From NCBI GenBank assembly GCA_007745635.1, contig CP036272.1:4573350-4615733 (forward strand): a stretch of DNA of 42,384 bases. The letters are read 5' to 3'. Made by a program: the position numbers and the translations under genes. The stretch comes from Stieleria bergensis (lineage in GTDB: Bacteria; Planctomycetota; Planctomycetia; Pirellulales; Pirellulaceae). The notes beneath the pieces are model-generated. The model was not told the DNA's origin and made no database searches. It saw only the letters and a list, made by a program, of their open reading frames with translations. Shown piece after piece: positions 1 through 10,852 of the stretch (the stretch's first letter is position 1; each line of letters begins with the position of its first letter).

Positions 1-110
1 ACCTGGTGGCGCGCCGATGAGTGTGCCGATTTGCAAGCCGGGGAATTGGTTGTCTCAATGGCCGGCCGGGGAGGGCTTCGCTGTGACTGCTTGCAGTTGG
101 CGTGGCCACG
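1..110 (-). repeat. Diverged inverted copy of the 9.1-9.5 kb dispersed repeat
   Basis: The first ~105 bases are the reverse complement, with scattered mismatches, of the segment found twice at 9240-9330 and 9445-9530. Shared landmarks are the block TCAATGGCCGGCCGGGGAGG, the TGGTGGCGCGC block and GATGAGTGTGCCGA. The copy runs off the left edge, so its full length is unknown. It lies just downstream of the kinase stop codon. Copies on both sides of a 9-kb stretch in opposite orientation suggest a dispersed intergenic repeat family and not a local duplication. Confidence 0.75.
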
Positions 111-176
111 TTTTTCTGGTGCGTGCAAGCACGGCAACCTACCTTGCGATCAGCGGTTTTGGCGTTCAGCTTGCAG

Positions 177-1484
177 CTACATCCGTTGGATGATCAGGAC
201 GGCGAAGATGCCGATTAAGATTCCCATGACGACGCCAAATGCAAAGGCGACGGGGAACTCCGTCCGTCGCCACATCGATGGATCCACCGCTTCGCTGGGC
301 AACGGCGGCGGGACCAGACCGCTGTTCCCATCGCTGTAGCCTCCACTGTGGCTGTCCCCGGGGACCGCCCCCGGTGTCGAAGGGTGTTGGCCAGAAGAGC
401 TGAGCTCGCGTGATTCACCCGGCCAGGGTTCGCCAGAGCTGGCGTCAATCGGCGGCGCGGTCCAGGCTTGGCGATCAATGGGGCGATCGACTTCAAAACT
501 GGTCGTGCACCAGGGTTCCAGTCGTTCGGCAACCTCAAGGGCGGTGGAGATGCGCCGACTAGGATCTTTCTCCATCATATCCGCGATGATGTCAACAAAG
601 TCCTCGCTAATGTCCGAGGCGAACTTGCGTGGATGCCAGGGAGTCTGTTCGCGGTGGCGTTTGCATTTGCTTTTGGTATCGCCACCGGGGAACGGCACTT
701 TGCCAGTCACAGCGTAATACAGGGTGCAGCCCAAGGAATAGATGTCACTGGTCGTTTCGATGCTGCCAGGGTCATTGATCTGCTCGGGAGACAGGTAATC
801 AGCGGTGCCGACCACCTTGCCCGCTCGAGGATCATCATCCAGGCCCATGCTCCATGTCGCCAAACCGATGTCTGACACCTTTGCATGCCCTTCGGGGGTA
901 ACCAGGATGTTACCCGGTTTGACGTCGCGATGGATCAAGCCAAGATCATGGGCGTACTGCAAACCACGAGCGGCTTGAGAGATCACCAAGGCGGCGTCTT
1001 GCATGCTCAGAGCGCCATGGCTGCGAATGAGTTTGCGCAGGTCGGTACCAGGCACATATTCGGTCACCAGGTAATGCACTTTGCCATCTTGTCCGGCATC
1101 GTAGGCACGAACAACATAGGGGCAGTCCAAACCGGCTTGCAATCGAATCTCGCGTTTGAATGACTTGCGCGAGACTTCGGTGGACTTTTCACGCGGCAGC
1201 ACTTTGACCGCGCACTCACGTCCCATCACATCGTGCACGCCTTTGAAAACCTGCCCCATGCCGCCTTCACCGATGAAGTCCGTGATCAGGTAGGGGCCGA
1301 GGGTCAGTTTGGTGCGTCCGGCGTGTAACTGTTTGGCTTGGTATTCGGTAATCAAGCCGCTTTTGATCAGTGTTGCCGCCACCGACGGATCGTCATCCGA
1401 CTGAAGTCTTTCAATAACGGTCCGCAGTTGTCGCTCGGTGACCAAACCGCTGGCAATTGCAGAGTCTTGAAAAACACTAGCCAT
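177..1484 (-). CDS. Membrane-anchored Ser/Thr protein kinase
   Basis: A 435-residue Hanks-type kinase. Residues 1-60 form a small N-terminal module (LVTERQL...GLITEYQAKQL) of the kind that precedes many planctomycete kinases. The kinase domain spans about 65-325: glycine loop GEGGMGQV at 72-79, ATP-binding Lys94 in AVKVL, catalytic loop HRDVKPGN from 185, metal-binding Asp205 in DIG (usually DFG), and SPEQ in place of APE. A Pro/Ser/Gly-rich linker follows, and a single membrane segment near 409-430 ends at the C-terminus, so the catalytic domain should be cytoplasmic. There is no extracellular sensor domain after the membrane segment. The gene starts 71 bases after the transporter stop and may be co-transcribed with it. 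The DIG change is conservative, so activity is likely. Substrates are unknown. Confidence 0.93.
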   Translation of the reverse strand: MASVFQDSAIASGLVTERQLRTVIERLQSDDDPSVAATLIKSGLITEYQAKQLHAGRTKLTLGPYLITDFIGEGGMGQVFKGVHDVMGRECAVKVLPREKSTEVSRKSFKREIRLQAGLDCPYVVRAYDAGQDGKVHYLVTEYVPGTDLRKLIRSHGALSMQDAALVISQAARGLQYAHDLGLIHRDVKPGNILVTPEGHAKVSDIGLATWSMGLDDDPRAGKVVGTADYLSPEQINDPGSIETTSDIYSLGCTLYYAVTGKVPFPGGDTKSKCKRHREQTPWHPRKFASDISEDFVDIIADMMEKDPSRRISTALEVAERLEPWCTTSFEVDRPIDRQAWTAPPIDASSGEPWPGESRELSSSGQHPSTPGAVPGDSHSGGYSDGNSGLVPPPLPSEAVDPSMWRRTEFPVAFAFGVVMGILIGIFAVLIIQRM

Positions 1485-1555
1485 GGATGGGAGGTTCCTT
1501 GATGATCGGGATTGGTCAGTGGTTCGTTAACGAGGCGTGCCAACAGGCCAGGCGA

Positions 1556-3739
1556 TTAGCTTTCTAAGTTCATTTCACCGGCGCTACAGACCATGGCCAC
1601 GCGAGGCAGCGAGCCGACCAGGGTTTCAATCCGCGTCAAGAATTCTGCGTCATCTTCCGGTTGAGGAATGGCAAAACCCAGGATCACAAAGGCTGCGTCG
1701 CGGCTGGTTTGGTGAATGGTCTTGATGGGGTCAGCTGAGGCTACCGCCTGAACATGACCGTTTAGACGAGCAGCGCTGAGCAACTGATTCAGGTGTTGCT
1801 GAACTTCTTCAGCGGCGGATTCGTTCTGAATCACTCTCAGTAATCGTAATTCACGGCCTCGCCAGGAGGGATGTGTCAACATTAAATGTGCCAGCAGAAC
1901 CATCAATTCGCCGTTGGCTCGCCCGCGCCACCAGACATCAATGGTGCCTTCTGGTGGCATTCCGTCAAGTTCCGGGTTATCGGTCTGTCGCAAGATGACA
2001 ATGCTGCGCTGCAATTTGGCCAGCCCTCGCAGCAGGGGGCAGAACACGGCCATCCGATCCTGTGACAGCGGACAGCCCATCAGCACGATATTGGGACGGA
2101 CTCTCCCCAGTCCCTGGCACTGGACCAAAGCCTGGACGCCGGCAGTGTAGTCATTCGCGATCAGGACGGCAGGAAACGCTTGCAACGAATGGTCTTTGAT
2201 CAGCGTATGGAGGATCTTTTCCTGATTGATCAGCCGCTCGGATTGGTCTTCCAGGTCACCCGGAACCACTTGCCCCAGCAGCAGCATGCCGGATTCCTGC
2301 GTCAGCCAGTTGCCAAAAATGACCAAATGGGGACGCGAGAAAGCGGTTCCCGAGAGCGCCAGCACAAAGGGCCTCCAGTTCTTGGGGTGGAACAAGCCGT
2401 CTTCCAGTTTCATCAAGTTGCGCCGCGTTCGTTCAAACAGCAGGCCACTATTGAGGTCTCCCCACTGCGCTTGCAGGTTTAGCTTGAGCAAATAGTAGTA
2501 CAGGCCGCTTAGCAGACAGGCTGCCAGAATCGCCCACTGCCAGTCAATCAGTAACATCACTGCAGCACAGCCGAGTGTCCCCAATGCACTGGTGTAGAGA
2601 TTGCTAAAGCGAAACGTCGGTCGGTAGCTAGGGTTCTTGGTGATTGTTTCATAGAACGTGGCCAAGTTCAGTAGGCCATACGTTAATAGAAAAGCCATGG
2701 TGATCAGCGGCGCGATGCTGTTGAGGTCCGCGGCCAACATGCCTGCTTGCGCGATCAAAGCTGTCGCGATAATCGCCCGTCTCGGCTCGCCATCTTGATC
2801 GGCAACGCCAAAGTACTTCAAGCGGTCAAACACCTCGTCGGCGGCCAGCGATTGCAGGATCCGCGGTGCGCCCATCATGCTGCCAATGGCACTCGATAAG
2901 GTTGCCGCAAAGACGCCCAAGGTGATCAATGCTTCTGAGGCTGAAATTTCGCTGACGACCAGATTGTTGCTGATCAATTGCTCGCGCGTTGCACTGGCAC
3001 CCAGCATAATCGCCATCGCGACATAGATGATCAACGTCGCCAAGACGGCCAGTAGTGTGCCGTTGGGAATCGCGACTTCCGGTTTGCGTAAATCACCGGA
3101 CATGTTGGCGCCGGCCATGATCCCTGTCACGGCGGGAAAGAAAATCGCAAAGATCAGCCAGAAGGACGACCCGGATTGGTATCCCGGCGCCCAGTTGTCG
3201 GTAAGAAGCTGCCAGGAGCTCGCTGGGATCGCGCCGGTAAAAAAGGCGACGAGCGAAAGCACCACCGACGCCAGGATCACGAACTGCACTTTGATCGCCC
3301 AGCCAGCACCGAGATAAACACAGCCGGCGACCGCCAAGTTGGTGATCGTTGCGACCAAGGCTGGCGAAGTGTCTGCGGGCAGAAACTGCAGCATCACTTC
3401 GGTAAAACCAATCACGTACATCGCCACCGACAAGGCTTGGGCAGCAAAGAACACCAAGCCAATCGCGCCACCAAACTCTGGGCCAAGGCTGCGACTGATC
3501 AAGTAATAGGCACCACCGCCTCTGACCCGTGTATTGGTTGCGATGGCTGAAAGCGACAGTGTCGTCAGTGTCGTGATCACTTTACTGATGATCACGATCA
3601 GCAAAGCGTTACGAATCCCAGCGTTGCCCACGACATAGCCGAAACGCAGGAACATGATGACGCCTAGAATCGTCAGCGCACAGGGCGTGAAGACACCGCC
3701 AAAGGTTCCAAATGCGTTTCCTTTTGGATTTTCTTTCAC
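1556..3739 (-). CDS. SLC12-like cation-chloride cotransporter / APC-superfamily permease
   Basis: A 727-residue transporter. The N-terminal half contains about 12 membrane segments and begins with a stretch typical of the Na-K-Cl/K-Cl cotransporter branch of the APC superfamily (GVFTPCALTILGVIMFLRFG), followed by RGGGAYYLISRSLGPEFGGA and GIMAGANMSGDLRKP. The C-terminal ~290 residues are soluble and cytoplasmic, again like the SLC12 layout. The likely role is coupled ion transport across the inner membrane, but an amino-acid substrate cannot be excluded from sequence. The kinase gene lies 71 bases downstream on the same strand. Eukaryotic SLC12 carriers are controlled by phosphorylation, so the pairing is suggestive, but nothing in the sequence proves a link. 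Confidence 0.88.
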   Translation of the reverse strand: MKENPKGNAFGTFGGVFTPCALTILGVIMFLRFGYVVGNAGIRNALLIVIISKVITTLTTLSLSAIATNTRVRGGGAYYLISRSLGPEFGGAIGLVFFAAQALSVAMYVIGFTEVMLQFLPADTSPALVATITNLAVAGCVYLGAGWAIKVQFVILASVVLSLVAFFTGAIPASSWQLLTDNWAPGYQSGSSFWLIFAIFFPAVTGIMAGANMSGDLRKPEVAIPNGTLLAVLATLIIYVAMAIMLGASATREQLISNNLVVSEISASEALITLGVFAATLSSAIGSMMGAPRILQSLAADEVFDRLKYFGVADQDGEPRRAIIATALIAQAGMLAADLNSIAPLITMAFLLTYGLLNLATFYETITKNPSYRPTFRFSNLYTSALGTLGCAAVMLLIDWQWAILAACLLSGLYYYLLKLNLQAQWGDLNSGLLFERTRRNLMKLEDGLFHPKNWRPFVLALSGTAFSRPHLVIFGNWLTQESGMLLLGQVVPGDLEDQSERLINQEKILHTLIKDHSLQAFPAVLIANDYTAGVQALVQCQGLGRVRPNIVLMGCPLSQDRMAVFCPLLRGLAKLQRSIVILRQTDNPELDGMPPEGTIDVWWRGRANGELMVLLAHLMLTHPSWRGRELRLLRVIQNESAAEEVQQHLNQLLSAARLNGHVQAVASADPIKTIHQTSRDAAFVILGFAIPQPEDDAEFLTRIETLVGSLPRVAMVCSAGEMNLES

Positions 3740-3877
3740 GGTTGATTCTCAGTCCAAATGACGCGGGCAGTCATCGCAACGGTCGGTCTCGCGCATGGTT
3801 CACCCATCGTGGCAGAGCCAAACACGCCGGTGACGGCACTCGCCGCTGCACGCCAGATGGTGAGGGTCGCAAGACGC

Positions 3878-4690
3878 CTAAGCTCGCCGCTGGAACGTGA
3901 ACTGCTTGCTCTTCGAGAAGAATTCGATCGGGTTGTCATAGACGACCTTGCGAATCAATGACTCCGGTAGCCCACGACGCCGCATTTCAAAGATCAGATC
4001 CGGAACCGCGGTCGGCTTGCTGGGCCCCCAGTCGCCAGCTGAGTTAGCGAGTAATCGCTCGCCGCCAGTTTGTTCGATCATGTCCACCGCCCGCTCTGGA
4101 GTGCACTTTGTCACCGGGTAAAGCGTCATGCCTGCCCAAAAGCCACGATCCAAGACTTCGCGAATCGTGTGTTCTTCAACATGGTCAACGAGCACGCGAT
4201 CCGGCGTGACCCGCGAGTCACCGCACAACATGTCCAAGATCATTCGCGTGCCTTGGTACTTGTCTTCTAGGTGAGGTGTGTGAATCAGGATCAACTGCTC
4301 GAACTTCATCGCCAAGTCCACGTGCTCTAAAAAGATCGTGGCTTCGTTGGGCGTGTTCTTGTTCAACCCGATTTCGCCGATCCCCAGCACGTTGGGACAG
4401 TCCAGGAATTCCGGAATCATCGCAATCACTTCCCGTGAAAGCGCGACGTTTTCAGCTTCTTTGGCGTTGATGCACAGCCAGGTGAAGTGCTGGATGCCGT
4501 ACTGTGCCGCTCGTTTCGGCTCGGTGTCGGTCAGCTGGCGAAAGTAGTCCCGAAAGCCATCCACACTGCCGCGGTCGTAGCCCGCCCAGAAGGCTGGCTC
4601 ACTCATCGCGACACAACCCATCCGCGCTAGCGTGGCGTAGTCATCGGTGGTTCGTGAAACCATGTGGATGTGTGGATCGATGTAGTCCAT
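3878..4690 (-). CDS. TatD-like metal-dependent hydrolase, EboC type
   Basis: The protein is 270 residues if read from the ATG at 4690; an upstream in-frame start at 4750 would add 20 residues lacking family character. The start MDYIDPHIHMVSRTTDDY carries the metal-binding HxH of the amidohydrolase/TatD fold. Later features are EPAFW, GIGEIG, the IHTPH motif, VDHVEEHT and NSAGDWGPS. This order matches EboC, the TatD-like member of the ebo cluster, which is involved in moving metabolites to the periplasm in cyanobacteria and algae-associated bacteria. No other ebo gene is in the window. The neighbours are a 94-residue protein upstream and the transporter downstream, all on the minus strand. The assignment to the EboC subgroup is from memory of the family. 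Confidence 0.85.
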   Translation of the reverse strand: MDYIDPHIHMVSRTTDDYATLARMGCVAMSEPAFWAGYDRGSVDGFRDYFRQLTDTEPKRAAQYGIQHFTWLCINAKEAENVALSREVIAMIPEFLDCPNVLGIGEIGLNKNTPNEATIFLEHVDLAMKFEQLILIHTPHLEDKYQGTRMILDMLCGDSRVTPDRVLVDHVEEHTIREVLDRGFWAGMTLYPVTKCTPERAVDMIEQTGGERLLANSAGDWGPSKPTAVPDLIFEMRRRGLPESLIRKVVYDNPIEFFSKSKQFTFQRRA

Positions 4691-4891
4691 GGGAAACGCT
4701 AAGTTGAAAGTGCTGTTGGGGTGAGATGGCAGGGACGAATCTGGCACCAATGCGGCTGGGGCGATCGGTTCGCCAGCGGATCACCGATCGCTGCCACCGA
4801 GACGACCACGGCCAGAGCTCAGTTTGGCGTTCAAAACGGTGGTGCCCCGTTGAGTCCGCGCGGCTGCGTGCCAAGCCGTTGCCTGGTGTGA

Positions 4892-5176
4892 TTACAGGCC
4901 AAAGGTCTGACGCCAATCGGATTTGTATTCGCGTGAGAACAAGTGCTGTAGCTCTGTGGCGCGTTCTGAAGAGGAAGACCGGACGATCTCAATGGCTTGC
5001 TGCAACAGCGCTCGCTGCTCATTGGCTGATTCGCTGAGCTGCGTTTCGTTGCTGGCGCGATCGATGCGATCCAGCGTCGCTGCGACTTCCAGCAGCTTGG
5101 CTCGGACTTCCAGGAACGATTCTTCGATGATCAAGTCGCCAGTGCGTTCGGTGATCGTCTTGCCCTCTGGGGTCAT
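4892..5176 (-). CDS. Small helical protein of unknown function
   Basis: A 94-residue soluble protein, MTPEGKTITERTGDLI..., with heptad-like stretches at residues 20-70 that suggest two helices in a coiled coil or helical hairpin. I do not recognise a family. It is the first gene of a minus-strand run of four, 201 bases upstream of the EboC-like gene. Long and regular amphipathic helices, absence of rare codons and its place in the run support it as real. It has no Cys, no signal peptide and no membrane segment. Confidence 0.7.
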   Translation of the reverse strand: MTPEGKTITERTGDLIIEESFLEVRAKLLEVAATLDRIDRASNETQLSESANEQRALLQQAIEIVRSSSSERATELQHLFSREYKSDWRQTFGL

Positions 5177-5634
5177 CTATGTGCCTCTCTGTGGGGTGCC
5201 TTTACGTAGGGGCAGGCCAAATGGTCGGGCCAAATGGGGTGGGCCCGATTCAATAGGCCCCTCTCAGGACGCCAGGTTGCGTCAGTGCCGGATTATAGTC
5301 CAGCATTCAGTCTGCTGGCAGTTGCTGATCATGGCACGGTCTAACCGAATCATTGAATTGCCAGCGGTGATCCCTACGGATAGACCAGTTTACCTGAGTT
5401 GCCCCTTCAGGGTGCTTAGCGGAATCGATTCCGAGCTTGCGGTGAGAAAACAGAAAAGTTTTTGCCGGGTCGCGTTTTGTTGTCCTGGCTGAAATGGTAG
5501 GCCAATCTTTACTAACCCTTAACGTGGCAACGGCTTACGTCAATTCAAGCGGCGAGCGAGGCCAGGGGGGCGATTCATGGACGCTGCCGTAAGTCGTTTG
5601 ACTTGAGGTATTTAGGTAAAATCGAGAAAACAGT

Positions 5635-5662
5635 TTGACAGTTGCCAGCCAATCTTTATGAT
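5635..5662 (+). promoter_or_regulatory. Predicted sigma-70-type promoter for nrdJ
   Basis: The -35 box TTGACA (5635-5640) is perfect. After a 16-base spacer comes TATGAT (5657-5662), five of six matches to the -10 consensus. Transcription would start near 5669 and give a leader of about 430 bases before the nrdJ ATG. Confidence 0.6.
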
Positions 5663-5703
5663 TCTGCCCATCACCCACATTTAGTATCTGCTCTCAAAAA
5701 CAT

Positions 5704-5733
5704 CACTACCGGTAGTGCTATCAAAACTGATAG
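5704..5733. promoter_or_regulatory. Two abutting palindromes downstream of the nrdJ promoter
   Basis: CACTACCGGTAGTG (5704-5717) is a perfect 14-base palindrome. It is directly followed by CTATCA-AAAC-TGATAG (5718-5733), a 6-bp inverted repeat. Both lie about 35-65 bases after the predicted start site, a position suited to a repressor or an RNA hairpin pair. They do not resemble the NrdR box. Confidence 0.5.
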
Positions 5734-5802
5734 AACTGCTGCAAGTTGAACGCCAACGTGGCGGAAAACGAGGTCAGATGCTGCCAGGGCGGCGTTGATG
5801 GA

Positions 5803-5994
5803 ATGGATTCCAGTGGGGATCTATTCTATATGCGACCGGCCCGTTTGGGGGTCATTTGGTGTCTCATTCAGTTCTATACAGACGATCAATCCACTAGCCA
5901 TTTTGTTTTCTTCGTGCGGGGTTTCGAAGAAACGTTTGTTGTAGCCAATCGAACGCATGCACAAGCGTCTCGTTTTTTAGCCGGCGGCAGTTAG
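5803..5994 (+). CDS. Possible small protein in the nrdJ leader
   Basis: A 63-codon frame (MDSSGDLFYMRPARL...RFLAGGS) with an alternative ATG at 5830. The C-terminal half (HFVFFVRGFEETFVVANRTH) has protein-like composition. There is no clear ribosome binding site. It could be an upstream reading frame or chance. I do not recognise it. Confidence 0.25.
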   Translation: MDSSGDLFYMRPARLGVIWCLIQFYTDDQSTSHFVFFVRGFEETFVVANRTHAQASRFLAGGS

Positions 5995-6097
5995 GCAGAA
6001 ACGAGCGCGGGCAATGGAACTGCGTTGTCAAGCTTGGTCCACAACTTAGGAGTGCTAGTTTGTTTGGTCACACGGACGACTTACGGAGTTTTTGTCG

Positions 6098-9000
6098 ATG
6101 GCTTCAGTTCTTCCCTCGGCCTCAGCTGCTTCCTCTGACGGCGATGCAGCATTGGAAAAGGTCAACCAGCAACATGGCGTTGAATACGCCACCGAGAAAT
6201 TTGGCACGACGCTTCGCGGCGATCGTTCGGGGCTAAAAGTCAGCCCAACCTTCTGCCCGGCCGATGGCAACACGCCTTTCTCAACCACTCAGTGGGAATT
6301 GCGTTCGGCGGCGATCAAAGACGAGAGCGGCAAAGCGTTGTTTGAACAGAACAACTGCGAAGTCCCTGTCGCTTGGAGTCAGTTGGCGACCAACGTGGTG
6401 GTCAGCAAGTATTTCTATGGCGATCCCAGCAACCACGACGAGCGTGAGCGCTCGGTGCGTCAGTTGATTCACCGAGTCACGCGTACCATCGCGGACTGGG
6501 GTTTGGCCGATGGGTACTTTGACAGCCCTGAAGACGGTGAAAACTTCTATCGCGATCTCACTTGGTTGTGCTTGCATCAACATGGCGCGTTCAACAGCCC
6601 AGTGTGGTTCAACGTTGGATTGTGTCATCAGTACGGCGTGACCGGAGCCAAGTGCAATTGGGCTTGGGATCGCACCGATGAGGAGACCTTCCAGCCCGAG
6701 AATCCCTACGAGTTTCCTCAGGGCAGCGCCTGCTTTATTCAAGCGGTCGATGACAACATGGAAGACATCATGCGTCTGGCATGTGCCGAGGCGATGTTGT
6801 TCAAGTTCGGCTCGGGAACGGGGACAGACCTGTCGACCATTCGTAGTTCACGCGAGCGTTTGTCCGGTGGTGGAACGCCATCAGGGCCGTTGTCGTTCAT
6901 GCGAGTTTACGACTCGATCGCCGGCGTGATTAAGAGCGGCGGTAAGACGCGGCGTGCTGCCAAGATGCAGTCGCTGAAGATCTGGCACCCAGATATCTTG
7001 GAATTCATTGAATGCAAATGGGCTGAAGAAAAGAAAGCCCATGCTCTGATCCGTGAGGGTTACGAGTCGAACTTCAACGGTGAAGCGTACAGCAGCGTTT
7101 GTTTCCAAAATGCGAACCTGTCTGTCCGCGTGACCGACGATTTCATGGAAACCGTCCGCGATGGCGGCCGCTGGCAAACACGCTGGGTCTCCGATCGATC
7201 GGACGGCTCGCCACCGGATTACGACGCCAAAGAGTTGCTCAACAAGATGGCCGAGTGCGCTTGGCACTGTGGTGACCCCGGCGTGCAGTATGACACAACG
7301 ATCAACCGCTGGCACACCTGCCCCAACAGCGGCGACATCAACGCTTCGAACCCTTGTTCGGAATACATGTTCCTGGACAACACGGCTTGTAACCTAGCAT
7401 CCATCAACTTGATGAAGTTCGCCACCGATGACGGTGGTTTTGACGTCAAGCGATTCCGCGCTGCGGCTCGTGTGTTCTTCATCGCCCAGGAAATCTTGGT
7501 CGACCACGCCAGCTATCCAACCGAGCCAATCGCTCGCAACAGCCATCGTTACCGTCCCTTGGGACTGGGCTATAGCAACCTGGGATCGCTGGTCATGTCA
7601 CAGGGCATAGCTTATGACTCCAACGCTGCTCGCGGCTTGTGCGGATCGTTGACCGCGTTGCTGCACGGTGAAGCAAACCGCACCAGTGCGGAAATGGCCG
7701 GCGTCGTTGGTCCCTTTGACGGTTACAGCAACAACGAAAAGGCGATGCTGAACGTCATGCAGATGCACCGCGAAGAAGCGGACAAGATCAATGATGAAGG
7801 CCCCGCGGAACTGAAGCAAGCCGCTCAAGAGTTGTGGGACAATGTCCTGGACATCGGGGCTCGATACGGGTTCCGCAATGCTCAGGCAACCGTCTTGGCT
7901 CCCACCGGCACCATCAGTTTCATGATGGATTGTGACACCACGGGCATCGAACCCGACATCGCACTTGTGAAGTACAAGCAGCTTGCCGGCGGTGGGATGC
8001 TGAAGATTGTCAACCAGACGGTCGCAGCGGCATTGAGACAACTGGGCTACGAAGAGCAGCACATCGAATCCATTCTGGCGTTCATCGACCAGAATGACAC
8101 CATCGAAGGCGCACCCGGTCTGAAGACCGAGCACCTGTCGATCTTCGACTGTGCGTTCACTCCGGCCAATGGCGTGCGTAGCATTTCCTGGAGAGCTCAC
8201 ATCTCTATGATGGCTGCCGCCCAGCCCTTCCTGTCCGGGGCGATTAGCAAAACGGTCAACATGCCTAGCGATGTGACGCCAGACGACATCGCCGACGCCT
8301 ATTACTGGGGTTGGGAACTGGGACTCAAAGCGATTGCGATCTATCGCGATGGCAGCAAACAGTCCCAACCACTGAACACCAAGTCAGAAGGCGACGAAAA
8401 AGCAGAAGCCGAAACAGTGGTGACCAAGACGGTTGAAAAGATCGTTTACAAGCCACGCCGTGAACGGTTGCCTGATACGCGAACCAGCATCACGCACAAA
8501 TTCACCATCGCTGGTCACGAAGGTTACCTGTGCGTCGGGCAATACCCCGATGGACGTCCTGGTGAAGTCTTCATCACGATGGCCAAAGAAGGTTCGACCG
8601 TCGGCGGCATCATGGATAGCTTCGGCACCGCGTTGTCGATCGCTCTGCAATACGGAGTGCCTTTGGAAGTGTTGGTCAATAAGTTCAGTCACACCCGATT
8701 TGAACCCATGGGCCACACCAGCAATAAAGACATTCGCATTGCCAAGAGTGTTGTCGATTATATCGCCCGCTGGTTGGGGCTGACCTTCATGAGTGCCGAC
8801 AACTCGGTGGCCATGGCAGCTCCAGCGAGTGACCCGGTCAACAGCGGCAACGGGCCGGAGTTGATCGCACCGGAAGCACCGATCGAAGACATTGGAATCG
8901 CTGCCGCAGAGCGAGCGGAGATCATGTCTTCGTTGACCAATGGTGCTGCCAATGGCTCGCCCGCCAAGAAGGACAGTAACCGGCAAGATCAGTTTGCTCG

Positions 9001-9106
9001 GTTCCAAACCGATGCTCCCAGTTGCGATAACTGTGGCAGCATCACGGTGAGAAACGGCAATTGCTATCTCTGCCACAACTGTGGCGCCAGCATGGGCTGC
9101 AGCTAA
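6098..9106 (+). CDS. nrdJ: Adenosylcobalamin-dependent (class II) ribonucleotide reductase
   Basis: A 1002-residue enzyme that reduces ribonucleotides to deoxyribonucleotides with adenosylcobalamin as radical source. The ATG at 6098 has GGAG nine bases upstream (6085-6088), better than the TTG two codons earlier. Recognisable parts are LFKFGSGTGTDLSTIRS and GKTRRAAKMQSL in the N-terminal third, NPCSEYMFLDNTACNLASIN carrying active-site cysteines near the middle, and PTGTISFMMDCDTTGIEPD of the barrel core. The C-terminal tail ends in a four-cysteine zinc-ribbon-like segment (CDNCGS...CYLCHNCG), typical of long NrdJ proteins and thought to take part in reduction. The gene stands alone, with repeats downstream. 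No class I subunit gene is in the window. Confidence 0.97.
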   Translation: MASVLPSASAASSDGDAALEKVNQQHGVEYATEKFGTTLRGDRSGLKVSPTFCPADGNTPFSTTQWELRSAAIKDESGKALFEQNNCEVPVAWSQLATNVVVSKYFYGDPSNHDERERSVRQLIHRVTRTIADWGLADGYFDSPEDGENFYRDLTWLCLHQHGAFNSPVWFNVGLCHQYGVTGAKCNWAWDRTDEETFQPENPYEFPQGSACFIQAVDDNMEDIMRLACAEAMLFKFGSGTGTDLSTIRSSRERLSGGGTPSGPLSFMRVYDSIAGVIKSGGKTRRAAKMQSLKIWHPDILEFIECKWAEEKKAHALIREGYESNFNGEAYSSVCFQNANLSVRVTDDFMETVRDGGRWQTRWVSDRSDGSPPDYDAKELLNKMAECAWHCGDPGVQYDTTINRWHTCPNSGDINASNPCSEYMFLDNTACNLASINLMKFATDDGGFDVKRFRAAARVFFIAQEILVDHASYPTEPIARNSHRYRPLGLGYSNLGSLVMSQGIAYDSNAARGLCGSLTALLHGEANRTSAEMAGVVGPFDGYSNNEKAMLNVMQMHREEADKINDEGPAELKQAAQELWDNVLDIGARYGFRNAQATVLAPTGTISFMMDCDTTGIEPDIALVKYKQLAGGGMLKIVNQTVAAALRQLGYEEQHIESILAFIDQNDTIEGAPGLKTEHLSIFDCAFTPANGVRSISWRAHISMMAAAQPFLSGAISKTVNMPSDVTPDDIADAYYWGWELGLKAIAIYRDGSKQSQPLNTKSEGDEKAEAETVVTKTVEKIVYKPRRERLPDTRTSITHKFTIAGHEGYLCVGQYPDGRPGEVFITMAKEGSTVGGIMDSFGTALSIALQYGVPLEVLVNKFSHTRFEPMGHTSNKDIRIAKSVVDYIARWLGLTFMSADNSVAMAAPASDPVNSGNGPELIAPEAPIEDIGIAAAERAEIMSSLTNGAANGSPAKKDSNRQDQFARFQTDAPSCDNCGSITVRNGNCYLCHNCGASMGCS

Positions 9107-9120
9107 GCAGCAAATGTCAC

Positions 9121-10730
<1,610 letters not shown>

Positions 10731-10740
10731 CATCTAACAC

Positions 10741-10850
10741 AGCCGCTCCCGCAAGCGGGAGGGTATTGCTGAAAGAACCGTTGACTTCACACTCCCGCTG
10801 GGGGGAGGGTGTTGCTGACAACACCGTGAGAGGGAACAGCGATCGGGGTG
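10741..10850 (+). repeat. Palindromic REP-like sequence downstream of the IS110 element
   Basis: CTCCCGCAAGCGGGAG (10746-10761) is a 7-bp stem with a 2-base loop. It is followed by GGTATTGCTGAAAGAACCGTTGACT and CTCCCGCTGGGGGGAGGG, which parallel the order of blocks in the 205-bp units at 9.1-9.5 kb. It is best read as the right part of a third, diverged unit, split by the insertion. Confidence 0.55.
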
Positions 10851-10852
10851 CT

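Larger units (their letters stand above)
5177..6097. other. Divergent intergenic region with nrdJ promoter and long leader
   Basis: A 921-base gap between the divergent 94-residue gene and nrdJ. It holds a good sigma-70-type promoter at 5635-5662, two abutting dyads at 5704-5733 and a possible 63-codon reading frame at 5803-5994. I looked for a cobalamin riboswitch because nrdJ needs adenosylcobalamin, but saw no B12-box-like sequence. Nothing convincing is seen between 5177 and 5630. Confidence 0.6.

Noticed and set aside
5669..6097. Cobalamin riboswitch before nrdJ
   Set aside because: No B12-box-like or core motif could be seen in either the leader or the flanking sequence.
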